Position numbers and translations under genes: made by a program. From assembly GCA_002365855.1 (NCBI GenBank), contig DFAP01000113.1, forward strand, positions 846-19,743: a DNA stretch of 18,898 bases. The letters run 5' to 3'. Below the pieces are notes generated by a model. It did no database searches, was not told the DNA's origin, and saw only the letters and a list, made by a program, of their open reading frames with translations. This DNA is from Pelotomaculum sp. UBA3103. GTDB taxonomy: Bacteria; Bacillota; Desulfotomaculia; Desulfotomaculales; Pelotomaculaceae. Positions 6,705 to 14,076 of this stretch are shown in pieces (the stretch's first letter is position 1; each line of letters opens with the position of its first letter).

Positions 6705-7949
6705 TCAAGATTTCTCTTTCCCATCCAGCAGTCTTAAAATTGTTGGGAAAGGCGACAGCGCCCTTCTGAGAATACCGTGCACATGTGCGATCAAAACCCC
6801 GTAGTTGACGATGGGCACACCCGCCCCTGAGGCCAGCATGATCCTGTGCAGCATTTCCTTGCGGTTGATCATGCAGGCGCCACAGTGGACGATCAGTTTG
6901 TATTGGTCAAAATTTGGAGGCATTTCTAAACCGCTCGACCAGTCGAAATGCAATTCCCCGCCTGCTTTCTGACGCAACCAGCGGGGTATTTTCACGGCGC
7001 CGATATCGTCAGCCACCCGGTGATGGGTGCAGGCTTCAGAAATAAGCACTCTATCACCGGGCTTCAACTCGTCAACAGCCAGCGCGCCGGCTACCAGAGT
7101 CTCCAGATTTCCCTTGTAGCGCGCGAAAAGTATGGAAAACGAGGTCATCATAATATCCCTGGGGGTGTCGGCATCGACTTTCAAGAAGGCCTGGGAATCG
7201 GTAATCACGATTTTTGGCTTTTGCGCCAGGCCGGCAAACGCTTTTTTTAATTCCCTTTCTTTAACTACAAGGGCAATGGCGTCGTTATCCAGGATGTCCC
7301 TGATAGTTTGAACCTGAGGCAGGATGATCCTGCCTTTGGGGGCGGCCAGATCGATAGGAACAACAAGCACCGCCGTATCACCCGGCTCAATTAGGTCGCC
7401 AATTATAGTGGGAGCTGTCCAATCCTTTGGTGTTAACTTAATCATTTCATTTTTTAAGTTATTGATTCCCTGCCTGGTTACAGAGCTGACCGGAACAATC
7501 CTTATTCCCAATTTCTTTTCCAGTTCTACCCGCTCTATTTCCGGGTTCAGGTCAATCTTATTTAATACCCCAACAACAGGCACACCCTGTTTAGAAGCCT
7601 TGTCAATCAGGTTTAATTCGTGTTCCCCCACCTCTTGACCGGGGTCGATAACAAGTATGATTAAATCTGATTTATCTAGTACGCTAATTGTCTTTTTGAC
7701 ACGCAGTTCACCGAGTTCACCAACATCATCTATCCCCGCGGTGTCAATTATTACGACCGGCCCGACCGGCAGGATCTCCATTGACTTGTAAACAGGATCG
7801 GTAGTGGTGCCCGGCACACCGGAAACAATAGCAATGTCCTGGTTGGTCAAGGCGTTGATCAGACTTGATTTGCCTGCGTTTCTGCGCCCAAAAATCGCGA
7901 TATGGAGCCTGCCGCCTCTGGGTGTTTCGTTTAAGCTACCCACACTCAT
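6705..7949 (-). CDS. hydF: [FeFe]-hydrogenase H-cluster maturation GTPase HydF
   Basis: HydF is the GTPase and scaffold on which the diiron subcluster is finished and from which it is delivered to apo-HydA. The 414-aa protein has an N-terminal Era/TrmE-like G domain: P-loop GRRNAGKS (21-28), Thr-rich switch I (PGTTTDP), DTAG (69-72) and NKID (130-133). A dimerisation region follows, then the C-terminal iron-sulfur domain with the ligand pattern ACTHH (Cys307, His309) and HCGAC (Cys356, Cys359). ATG 7949 has GGAGGA just upstream. That ribosome site lies inside the last codons of aspA, whose stop is 1 nt from this start, so the two genes are probably translationally coupled. Confidence 0.97.
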   Translation of the reverse strand: MSVGSLNETPRGGRLHIAIFGRRNAGKSSLINALTNQDIAIVSGVPGTTTDPVYKSMEILPVGPVVIIDTAGIDDVGELGELRVKKTISVLDKSDLIILVIDPGQEVGEHELNLIDKASKQGVPVVGVLNKIDLNPEIERVELEKKLGIRIVPVSSVTRQGINNLKNEMIKLTPKDWTAPTIIGDLIEPGDTAVLVVPIDLAAPKGRIILPQVQTIRDILDNDAIALVVKERELKKAFAGLAQKPKIVITDSQAFLKVDADTPRDIMMTSFSILFARYKGNLETLVAGALAVDELKPGDRVLISEACTHHRVADDIGAVKIPRWLRQKAGGELHFDWSSGLEMPPNFDQYKLIVHCGACMINRKEMLHRIMLASGAGVPIVNYGVLIAHVHGILRRALSPFPTILRLLDGKEKS

Positions 7950-7950
7950 T

Positions 7951-9372
7951 TTATCCTCCGCCCCTTCTTAAAATTTTTGGGCCTGCTATACCAGGCCTGG
8001 TTAATTCACCCGGTACAAATATATCTTTAAGTTCTTCATCTGTATATAAGCCAGAATCTAAGATTGTCTGCCTCAGGTTTTTCTTTTCCAGATAAGCTTT
8101 TTTAACAAGTTCCGATGCTTGCTCGTATCCCAGATGGGGTGTCAACGCGGTGATGAACCCGTAGCTTTCTTCCAGCCAGCGCCTGCACCTTGTCTCGTCT
8201 GCACAAATCCCACTAATGCATTTTTCCGCGAAGAGGTTAACCGAATTAATCATCATTTCCAGTGAATTTAGCAAGTTATGGGCTATCAGCGGCAAAAAAG
8301 CGTTCAATTCCAGTTGTCCCGCCGCGGCGGCGGCGGCAATAACCTGATCGTTTCCCATTACCTGAAATGTAACCTGGCCGACCATCTCCGGTAAAACCGG
8401 GTTTACCTTTCCCGGCATAATCGAAGAACCAGCCTGTGCCTGCGGCAATCTGATCTCGGCAAGCCCTCCCAGCGGTCCGGATGAAAGAAGCCTTAAGTCA
8501 CCGGCGATTTTAGCCAAGTTAACTGCGGCGGCTTTTAACAGGCCGGAAACCTCTACAAAAACGTCGGCGTTCTGCGTTAAATCAATCATATTCTCAGACC
8601 TAGCCAGCCCTAAACCGGTAATAGACCTCAGTTCCTCGATTACCATGCAAACATACTTCGGATCAGCGTTTAATCCCGTGCCTACCGCCGTTCCTCCCAG
8701 GTTTACCTGCCTTAGTCTTTCCTCCACCTTGTAAAGCCTCCACCGGTCTCTGGCAACGGCTTCGGCGTAGGCGCTGAATTCCTGGCCCAGGGTAACCGGC
8801 ACCGCATCCTGCATTTCTGTGCGACCGAGCTTCAAAACGCCAGCGAATTCCGCCTCTTTCTCCTGCAGGGCTGTCTGCAGACCGGCCAACGAGTCACTGA
8901 GCTCAAGAACCATCCCTATGGCGGCTATCCGCAAACCCGTTGGGTAAACATCGTTGGTGGACTGAGACTTGTTGACATGTTCCAGCGGGTACACCAGGTG
9001 GTAATCCCCCTTCTTCCCGCCAAGAAACTCTATCGCCCTGTTAGCTATGACTTCATTAACGTTCATGTTGGTGGAGGTGCCGGCCCCGCCCTGAAAAGCG
9101 TCAACAATAAACTGGTCTGCAAGGCCGCCGCCGGCTACTTCTTCTGCTGCTTTTACCACAGGCCTACCGATAGACGTTTCTATAAGATCGGCGCCCATAT
9201 TGGCCAGGGCCGCGGCTTGCTTAACCTGAGCAAGTGCCCTGATTAACGCCGGGTGCGTCTTGATCCCGGAAACCTGAAAGTTCTTAGCCGCCCTGGCCGT
9301 GTGCACTCCGTAATAAGCCTCACAGGGTATCTGCAGTTCGCCCAGCAAATCCCGTTCAATGCGGTACTTCAT
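7951..9372 (-). CDS. aspA: Aspartate ammonia-lyase (aspartase)
   Basis: This enzyme converts L-aspartate to fumarate and ammonia. The 473-aa protein is a full-length member of the fumarase II/aspartase superfamily. The catalytic flexible loop is GSSIMPGKVNPVLPE (315-329). The substrate block NKSQSTNDVYPTG has STND rather than the SSND typical of class II fumarase, and AGTSTNMNVNEV precedes it; these favour aspartase. ATG 9372 has GGGGGTGAT upstream. It sits between the TM1266-type gene (23-nt gap) and hydF (1-nt gap), inside the maturation operon. A metabolic role (aspartate/fumarate/ammonia) is certain in kind. A specific role in H-cluster assembly, such as local ammonia supply for the azadithiolate nitrogen, is only an inference from position. 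Confidence 0.93.
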   Translation of the reverse strand: MKYRIERDLLGELQIPCEAYYGVHTARAAKNFQVSGIKTHPALIRALAQVKQAAALANMGADLIETSIGRPVVKAAEEVAGGGLADQFIVDAFQGGAGTSTNMNVNEVIANRAIEFLGGKKGDYHLVYPLEHVNKSQSTNDVYPTGLRIAAIGMVLELSDSLAGLQTALQEKEAEFAGVLKLGRTEMQDAVPVTLGQEFSAYAEAVARDRWRLYKVEERLRQVNLGGTAVGTGLNADPKYVCMVIEELRSITGLGLARSENMIDLTQNADVFVEVSGLLKAAAVNLAKIAGDLRLLSSGPLGGLAEIRLPQAQAGSSIMPGKVNPVLPEMVGQVTFQVMGNDQVIAAAAAAGQLELNAFLPLIAHNLLNSLEMMINSVNLFAEKCISGICADETRCRRWLEESYGFITALTPHLGYEQASELVKKAYLEKKNLRQTILDSGLYTDEELKDIFVPGELTRPGIAGPKILRRGGG

Positions 9373-9395
9373 AAAATCACCCCCAAATCAATTGC

Positions 9396-9641
9396 TTACT
9401 TTGTTACCAGTGCGGATCTGACTTTAACTCCTTGTAAATTACCCAGCTTACCCGTCATGGCTCCGATTTCGTCTGTCGATCCGTCCACGATCAGGGAAAT
9501 TAATGAAAGACCCCGTTCCCGGTAAGGTACTCCCATCCGGCCAATAATTATTTCATTATGCTCACCCAGGATGCTGTTGATCCTCCGGGCGTTGTCCCGG
9601 TCCTCCACCACAATCCCGATAACGCCAATCCGTTGTTCCAT
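9396..9641 (-). CDS. TM1266-type iron-only hydrogenase system putative regulator
   Basis: An 81-aa protein of the TM1266 family, a small ACT-like (ferredoxin-fold) protein regularly found beside [FeFe]-hydrogenase maturation genes and annotated as a putative regulator. Visible features are the first beta strand RIGVIGIVVEDRD, the motif EHNEIIIGRMGVPYRERGLSLISLIVDG and the closing strand LGNLQGVKVRSALVTK. There is no helix-turn-helix and no Cys. ATG 9641 has GGGAGGTGA at proper spacing. It is the first gene of the maturation operon, directly downstream of the attenuator-like leader. An ACT-like fold suggests ligand sensing, but the ligand and target are unknown. Confidence 0.92.
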   Translation of the reverse strand: MEQRIGVIGIVVEDRDNARRINSILGEHNEIIIGRMGVPYRERGLSLISLIVDGSTDEIGAMTGKLGNLQGVKVRSALVTK

Positions 9642-9819
9642 TTAATTCACCTCCCAGGATTAATTAAAAAGCCTTTTTTCGCATTGCGAAAAAAGGCTTA
9701 GCAAAAGCATGGCGGCATAGCTTAAACTCCTTGAGAGCGGGTCGTTTCCCTTTTCGCAGAGCATGTGCGACATAACCCTTCAAGATGCGGTAACATCATG
9801 TCAGGTGTTTGTAGTTTAT
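9642..9819 (-). promoter_or_regulatory. Structured 5' leader with transcription-attenuator architecture (class not recognised)
   Basis: The predicted transcript from about 9819 to the ATG at 9641 folds by eye into several local hairpins. These are GAUG-UUACCG-CAUC (9784-9797), UCGCA-CAUGCUC-UGCGA (9754-9770), GGG-AAACGA-CCC just after it (about 9739-9750), and AAGC(U)AUG-CCGC-CAUGCUU (9705-9723). A strong terminator ends the leader. The segment GCGAAAAGG (9757-9749) is complementary, with a 2-nt bulge, to CCUUUUUUCGC in the 5' arm of the terminator (9696-9686), so an antiterminator can exclude both the terminator and the UCGCA/UGCGA hairpin. It does not resemble the TPP, SAM, cobalamin, glycine, FMN, lysine, c-di-GMP, ZTP, Moco or fluoride patterns I know. 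Pairings are seen in sequence; regulation is inferred. Confidence 0.65.
9666..9699 (-). terminator. Intrinsic terminator inside the maturation-operon leader
   Basis: On the minus strand AAGCCTTTTTTCGC and GCGAAAAAAGGCTT form a 14-bp perfect stem (9686-9699 with 9669-9682) around a 3-nt loop, running into a T-run (9666-9670 complement). It lies about 25 nt before the TM1266-type ATG and downstream of the promoter, so it must be bypassed for the operon to be expressed. Confidence 0.85.
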
Positions 9820-9825
9820 GATCAC

Positions 9826-9853
9826 ATTATACTGTAGTTTTTTCTAGAATCAA
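9826..9853 (-). promoter_or_regulatory. Promoter of the hydrogenase maturation operon
   Basis: On the minus strand TTGATT (9848-9853) and a perfect TATAAT (9826-9831) are separated by 16 nt. This predicts a start near 9819 and a leader of about 178 nt. It lies just downstream of the hydA terminator. Confidence 0.65.
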
Positions 9854-9890
9854 TACTAGTCAAAAAATGTTTTTTTACCATCTTCAAAAC

Positions 9891-9926
9891 AAAAAGCCTT
9901 CCCCGTTACGGGAAAGGTCTTTTTGC
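9891..9926 (-). terminator. Intrinsic terminator of the hydABC structural operon
   Basis: On the minus strand AAAAAGACCTTTCCCG and CGGGGAAGGCTTTTT form a long stem with a TAA loop and two mismatches, ending in a T-run. It lies about 28 nt after the hydA stop and separates the structural operon from the maturation operon promoter. Confidence 0.85.
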
Positions 9927-9954
9927 TAATATCTAACTAATTATTGTACAACTG

Positions 9955-11676
9955 TTACTTATTTACACCCCTTGGGGTATAGTGGGTGTGCAGCAGTTTG
10001 TGAGATTTATGTCCCAGCGGCTTCTCCAGGAACTCTTCATAAAGGGCCGTGACTGCCGGGTTCTCGTGAGACTTGCGCAGCACCATACGCTCGTCCTCGG
10101 TATAAGTGGCGTCAATCCTCTTGAGGCGAATGTTCGTATTGGTCGGGATGGGCGATCCGCCGCCGCCGATGCAGCCGCCGGGGCAGGTCATTACTTCAAT
10201 AAAGTGGTAGTCTGCTTCGCCTGCGCGGATCTTGTCAAGAACCTTGCGGGCGTTGCCCAGCCCGTTGGTGATGGCCACTTTGACGGGCAGGTCGCCGACC
10301 TGGACGGTCGCTTCTTTAACGCCGGTCAGCCCGCGGCAGACTTCGAAGTCAACACTTTCGAGAGTCTGGCCTGTAACGACTTCGTAAACGGTCCGCAGCG
10401 CGGCTTCCATAACGCCGCCGGACGCTCCGAAGATTTCGCCGGCGCCCGTCGAAATGCCTAGCGGGGCGTCGTATTCTTCTTCCGGCAGGTTGGAACAGTC
10501 TAGGCCGGCCTGCTTGAACATGCGTCCCAGCTCGCGTGACGTTAATACCACATCAACGTCCTGGTAACCGCTGCTGAACATCTCCGGCCTCTGGCACTCG
10601 TACTTCTTGGCAGTACAGGGCATAATCGAGACTGAGTAGATGTCAGCCGGGTCGACGCCCTCTTTTTTCGCATAGTATGTCTTCGCGAGAGCGCCGAACA
10701 TCTGCTGCGGTGACTTGCAGGTCGAGAGGTGATCCAGCAGATCCGGGTAGAAGTGCTCACAGAACTTGATCCAGCCCGGGCTGCAGGAAGTGATCATGGG
10801 CAGGGTGCCGCCCTGGGTCACACGCTGGAGCAGCTCGTTGCCTTCCTCCAGGATTGTCAGGTCGGCCGTGAAGTCTGTGTCAAATACCTTGTCAAAGCCC
10901 AGGCGGCGCAGGCCGGCAACCATTTGGCCGGTGAAGATGCTGCCCGGCTCCGCTCCCACTGCTTCACCAAGCTGTACCCTGGTGGCAGGCGCGGTTTGCA
11001 CTAAAACGTGTTTCTTGGGATCAGCCAGCGCGGCCCACACCTTATCGACATCGTCCTTCTCAACAATGGCGCCGGTCGGGCAGACCAGCGAGCACTGGCC
11101 GCATTGTACGCATTCCATGTCAGCCAGCTTATCATTGAATGCCGGTGCGATCAGGGTGTCAAAACCCCTGTTCTCAGCGGCAAGCGCCTGCACGGTCTGT
11201 ACGTTGGTGCAGACGGAAATGCAGCGACGGCAGAGAACGCACTTGCGCGGATCCCTGATGAGAGCAGGGCTGGAATCATCAATGGGATATTCTGTTTTTG
11301 CGCCGTCAAACCTGATTTCGGAAATGCCGAACTCTTCGGCCAGAGTCTGCAGTTCGCAGTTCTGGTTGCGCACGCAGGTAAGGCACTCCATGGGGTGGTC
11401 GGAAAGAATCAGCTCTAGAACCAGCTTGCGCGCCTTAATTACAGACGGGGTGTTTGTGCGGACAACCATTCCTTCGGCAACGGGGGCAACGCAGGCCGGC
11501 ACGAAAGTTCTCGCTCCCTGTACTTCCACCATACAGATCCGGCAGGCTCCGATAACGTTAATTTCTTTTAAATAGCACAGAGTAGGGATCTTGGCTCCCA
11601 CTATTTGAGCAGCGTCAAGAATTGTTGAACCTTCTTCTATCGCTACCTTTTGGTTATCAATAGTCAAATTTATCAT
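9955..11676 (-). CDS. hydA: [FeFe]-hydrogenase catalytic subunit HydA (group A, multimeric type)
   Basis: The catalytic subunit interconverts H+ and H2 at the H-cluster. Domains (numbered from ATG 11676) run from an N-terminal [2Fe-2S] (Cys34, 45, 48, 62), to a His-ligated [4Fe-4S] HPMECLTC...C (His94, Cys98, 101, 107), to two [4Fe-4S] (Cys146-156 CVLCRRCISVC; Cys189-199 CVQCGQCSLVC). The H domain then has L1 TSCSPGW (298-299), L2 MPCTAKKYE (Cys354) and L3 EVMTCPGGCIGGGGSP (Cys498, 502). L1 has Ser where prototypical enzymes have a second Cys. Length, 573 aa, fits. Start choice: GGAGGG precedes ATG 11676 by 11 nt; an in-frame ATG at 11715 lacks a ribosome site. No signal peptide, so cytosolic. 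Last gene after hydC and hydB, with a 69-nt gap to hydB. Confidence 0.96.
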   Translation of the reverse strand: MINLTIDNQKVAIEEGSTILDAAQIVGAKIPTLCYLKEINVIGACRICMVEVQGARTFVPACVAPVAEGMVVRTNTPSVIKARKLVLELILSDHPMECLTCVRNQNCELQTLAEEFGISEIRFDGAKTEYPIDDSSPALIRDPRKCVLCRRCISVCTNVQTVQALAAENRGFDTLIAPAFNDKLADMECVQCGQCSLVCPTGAIVEKDDVDKVWAALADPKKHVLVQTAPATRVQLGEAVGAEPGSIFTGQMVAGLRRLGFDKVFDTDFTADLTILEEGNELLQRVTQGGTLPMITSCSPGWIKFCEHFYPDLLDHLSTCKSPQQMFGALAKTYYAKKEGVDPADIYSVSIMPCTAKKYECQRPEMFSSGYQDVDVVLTSRELGRMFKQAGLDCSNLPEEEYDAPLGISTGAGEIFGASGGVMEAALRTVYEVVTGQTLESVDFEVCRGLTGVKEATVQVGDLPVKVAITNGLGNARKVLDKIRAGEADYHFIEVMTCPGGCIGGGGSPIPTNTNIRLKRIDATYTEDERMVLRKSHENPAVTALYEEFLEKPLGHKSHKLLHTHYTPRGVNK

Positions 11677-11745
11677 TTTCTCATTTTCCCTCCAAACTCC
11701 CGTATTTTTGTACATTTCCTTTTCAAAAAGCTGCGGGAGCGGCTT

Positions 11746-13443
11746 TTATTCCTTAAACTCGCAAACATTGCAAGCGCACTTCTTATCCTTGATATGCTCC
11801 TCGTACTCGTTTCTGAAATAACGGATTGTGCTTAAAACGGGGTTAGGAGCGGTCTGGCCCAGTCCGCACAGCGCGGTTGACTCAATCGTGTTGGCCAGTT
11901 CAATCAGAAGCTCGATATCTCCTTCCCTGCCCTCACCGTTGCTGATACGGTCGATAATTTCATACATCCGCTTAGTTCCAATCCGGCAGGGAGAGCACTT
12001 GCCGCAGGACTCGTCCACTACAAAGTCGAGGAAGAACTTGGCGATGTCAACCATGCATGTGTCCTCGTCCATTACGATCATGCCGCCTGAACCCATCATC
12101 GAGCCGATCTCTCCCAGTGATTCATAGTCGATCGGGGTGTCCAGGTGCTCCGCGGGTATGCAGCCGCCGGACGGACCACCGGTTTGAACTGCCTTGAACT
12201 GCTTCTTGCGCGGGATACCGCCGCCGATTTCAAAGACAATTTCTCTTAAAGTTGTGCCCATGGGCACTTCCACGATACCGGTATTGTTGATTCTTCCGGC
12301 CAGGGCAAAAATCTTGGTCCCCTTGCTTTTCTCAGTACCGATAGCAGCATACCAGTCAGCGCCCTTGAGGATAATCTCGGGTATGTTGGCCCATGTTTCA
12401 ACGTTGTTAAGAACTGTGGGCTTACCCCAAACACCGGCATTCGCCGGGAACGGCGGCCTAGGTCTAGGTTCTCCGCGCTTTCCTTCAATCGATTTCAGCA
12501 GCGCGGTTTCCTCACCGCAGACAAAGGCTCCGGCGCCTATGCGGATTTCAATGTCAAAATTGAAGCCGGCGCCAAAGATATCGTTGCCAAGCAGGCCGTA
12601 TTCACGGGCCTTCTTAATAGCATAGTCCAACCTCTCAATGGCCAGAGGGTATTCCGCCCGCACATAGATGTACCCCTGCTCCGCCCCAATGGCACGACCG
12701 CAAATAGCCATGCCTTCGATAACGCTGTGGGGGTCGCCTTCCAGAACAGACCTGTCCATAAACGCGCCCGGGTCGCCTTCGTCACCGTTACATACCACGT
12801 ATTTTGGGGTTCCTTTGGCGTTGGCTGTAAATCCCCACTTCATACCGGAGGAGAAACCGGCCCCGCCGCGCCCCCGAAGACCTGACTTTTTAACTTCCTC
12901 AATAATACCTTCAGGCTTCATCTCGACGAGCGCCTTGCCAAGTGCCGCATATCCATTGTTAGCAATATAGTCTTCGATTGATGTGGGGTCTATATAAAAG
13001 TTGTTGCGAAGCACGATCTTTTTCTGTTTTGCAAACAGGTCGATGTCATCAACCTTCGGGGTAGGCTCTTTCGCGCCGGGAGACCTGTACAACAAGCGTT
13101 GCACCATGTTCCCCTTCATGATATGCTCTTCAACAATCGCCTCAGCATCTTTCGGCTTCAGCCTGCGATAGAATGTGGCGTCAGGGTATACAATCGCAAC
13201 CGGACCCATGTCGCAAGGCCCCATGCAACCGGTAAGGATAATTTGCACCTGGTCTGCTATACCGTTCTTGCTAAGGGATTCTTTCATGGCGTCTACAACA
13301 TCGGTACATTTAGAAGATATGCATCCCGCGCCACCGCACATCATAACGTGGGCTTTTTCAGTTGCTGACGGAATGCCTTCGCGAATTTTCAAGGCCTCTC
13401 GTCTGTTTTCTCTTATCTTTGCAAGTTCGTCCAAAGACTTCAC
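11746..13443 (-). CDS. hydB: NADH-dependent [FeFe]-hydrogenase flavoprotein subunit HydB (NuoF-like), without C-terminal ferredoxin domain
   Basis: The NAD(H)/FMN-binding subunit of the trimeric hydrogenase. An N-terminal thioredoxin-like [2Fe-2S] domain has Cys36, 41, 73 and 77 (CGGAGC, TGCMGPC). The NuoF core follows with the NADH motif GLRGRGGAGF (188-197), the FMN region CNGDEGDPGAFMDR and EIGSMMGSGGMIVMDE, and the [4Fe-4S] ligands SCGKCSPC (Cys480, 483, 486) with Cys526. At 565 aa it ends with DKKCACNVCEFKE just where bifurcating HydB proteins continue into a two-[4Fe-4S] ferredoxin domain, and that domain is absent. Start is GTG 13443 with GGAGGTG 8 nt upstream. hydC lies 124 nt upstream and hydA 69 nt downstream. 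Confidence 0.95.
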   Translation of the reverse strand: MKSLDELAKIRENRREALKIREGIPSATEKAHVMMCGGAGCISSKCTDVVDAMKESLSKNGIADQVQIILTGCMGPCDMGPVAIVYPDATFYRRLKPKDAEAIVEEHIMKGNMVQRLLYRSPGAKEPTPKVDDIDLFAKQKKIVLRNNFYIDPTSIEDYIANNGYAALGKALVEMKPEGIIEEVKKSGLRGRGGAGFSSGMKWGFTANAKGTPKYVVCNGDEGDPGAFMDRSVLEGDPHSVIEGMAICGRAIGAEQGYIYVRAEYPLAIERLDYAIKKAREYGLLGNDIFGAGFNFDIEIRIGAGAFVCGEETALLKSIEGKRGEPRPRPPFPANAGVWGKPTVLNNVETWANIPEIILKGADWYAAIGTEKSKGTKIFALAGRINNTGIVEVPMGTTLREIVFEIGGGIPRKKQFKAVQTGGPSGGCIPAEHLDTPIDYESLGEIGSMMGSGGMIVMDEDTCMVDIAKFFLDFVVDESCGKCSPCRIGTKRMYEIIDRISNGEGREGDIELLIELANTIESTALCGLGQTAPNPVLSTIRYFRNEYEEHIKDKKCACNVCEFKE

Positions 13444-13488
13444 TTAAATTACACCTCCGTTTAAATCCTCCGGCCTTACTGTGTATAT

Positions 13489-13543
13489 CCCTCAGCGTTA
13501 CTGAATCTCTTTCGACTGCGACAATTGACCTAACGTCTGAGGG
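13489..13543. repeat. Inverted repeat in the hydC-hydB gap
   Basis: CCCTCAGCGTTA (13489-13500) and TAACGTCTGAGGG (13531-13543) pair over 12 bp with a single bulged base around a 30-nt loop. No T-run follows. It may be an mRNA-stabilising or processing hairpin between the two cistrons. Confidence 0.5.
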
Positions 13544-13567
13544 GCATTAAGCAGGATTCAATTGTTA

Positions 13568-14056
13568 CTATGCGTACTGTTCCAAAATTTCAGGGATTTG
13601 TTCTGGTTCAATACGACCGTGCACGTCTTTACCGTCAACAATCATCGCCGGAGCTAAACCGCATGCACCGATACAACGCACGATTTCCAAAGTGAACCGA
13701 CTGTCGGGTGTGGTCTGGCCGGGCTTAACCCCAATAACATCCCTGAGAGATTTAATAAGGGTTTTCATCCCTTTGACATAGCAAGCTGTACCTGCACAAA
13801 CGCTTAGCTTATGCCTGCCCCTTGGAATAAGGGAAAAGAAAGCATAAAAAGTAACAACTCCGTAAACTTCCTGAAGCGAAACCCCCAACCCTTCGGCTAT
13901 TCTCACCTGCACCCATTTGGGCAAATAGCCGATAAGCTCCTGAGATTTGGTCAGCACTTGGATTAGTCCTCCAGGCTGCCCCCTGTACGGATCTATAATC
14001 TTATCAAGTTGTTTAGTTAGTTCATCTTCACCGCAATTGCACGCACATTCTGCCAC
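13568..14056 (-). CDS. hydC: NuoE-like [2Fe-2S] subunit HydC of the NAD-linked hydrogenase
   Basis: The small thioredoxin-fold subunit that passes electrons between the HydB flavin and the HydA cluster chain. The four [2Fe-2S] ligands are in VCAGTACY and VRCIGACGLAP (Cys94, 99, 135, 139 counted from the upstream ATG). The NuoE helical block LPKWVQVRIAEGLGVSLQEVYGVVTFY (quoted in part: GVSLQEVYGVVTFYAFFS) precedes them. A CACNC cluster near the N-terminus adds three further Cys. Start choice: GTG 14056 has AGGGAGG at 9 nt. An in-frame ATG at 14077 lies upstream of that site but overlaps the stop of the microORF as TAATG, so coupled initiation there is a real alternative (169 against 162 aa). 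First main gene of the structural operon. Confidence 0.93.
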   Translation of the reverse strand: MAECACNCGEDELTKQLDKIIDPYRGQPGGLIQVLTKSQELIGYLPKWVQVRIAEGLGVSLQEVYGVVTFYAFFSLIPRGRHKLSVCAGTACYVKGMKTLIKSLRDVIGVKPGQTTPDSRFTLEIVRCIGACGLAPAMIVDGKDVHGRIEPEQIPEILEQYA

Positions 14057-14076
14057 AGGTTTGAACCTCCCTTGCA

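Noticed and set aside
9681..9810. Assignment of the leader to a known riboswitch (cobalamin, c-di-GMP-I, ZTP, Moco, fluoride)
   Set aside because: Short matches such as AAAAGGGAA or CCGCC occur, but the diagnostic core motifs of each class (for example the B12 box or the ZTP pseudoknot ends) are missing.
10766..11575. 269-aa plus-strand open frame
   Set aside because: Antisense shadow of hydA; composition (Ser/Thr/Pro rich) is typical of reverse-strand reading of a coding region.
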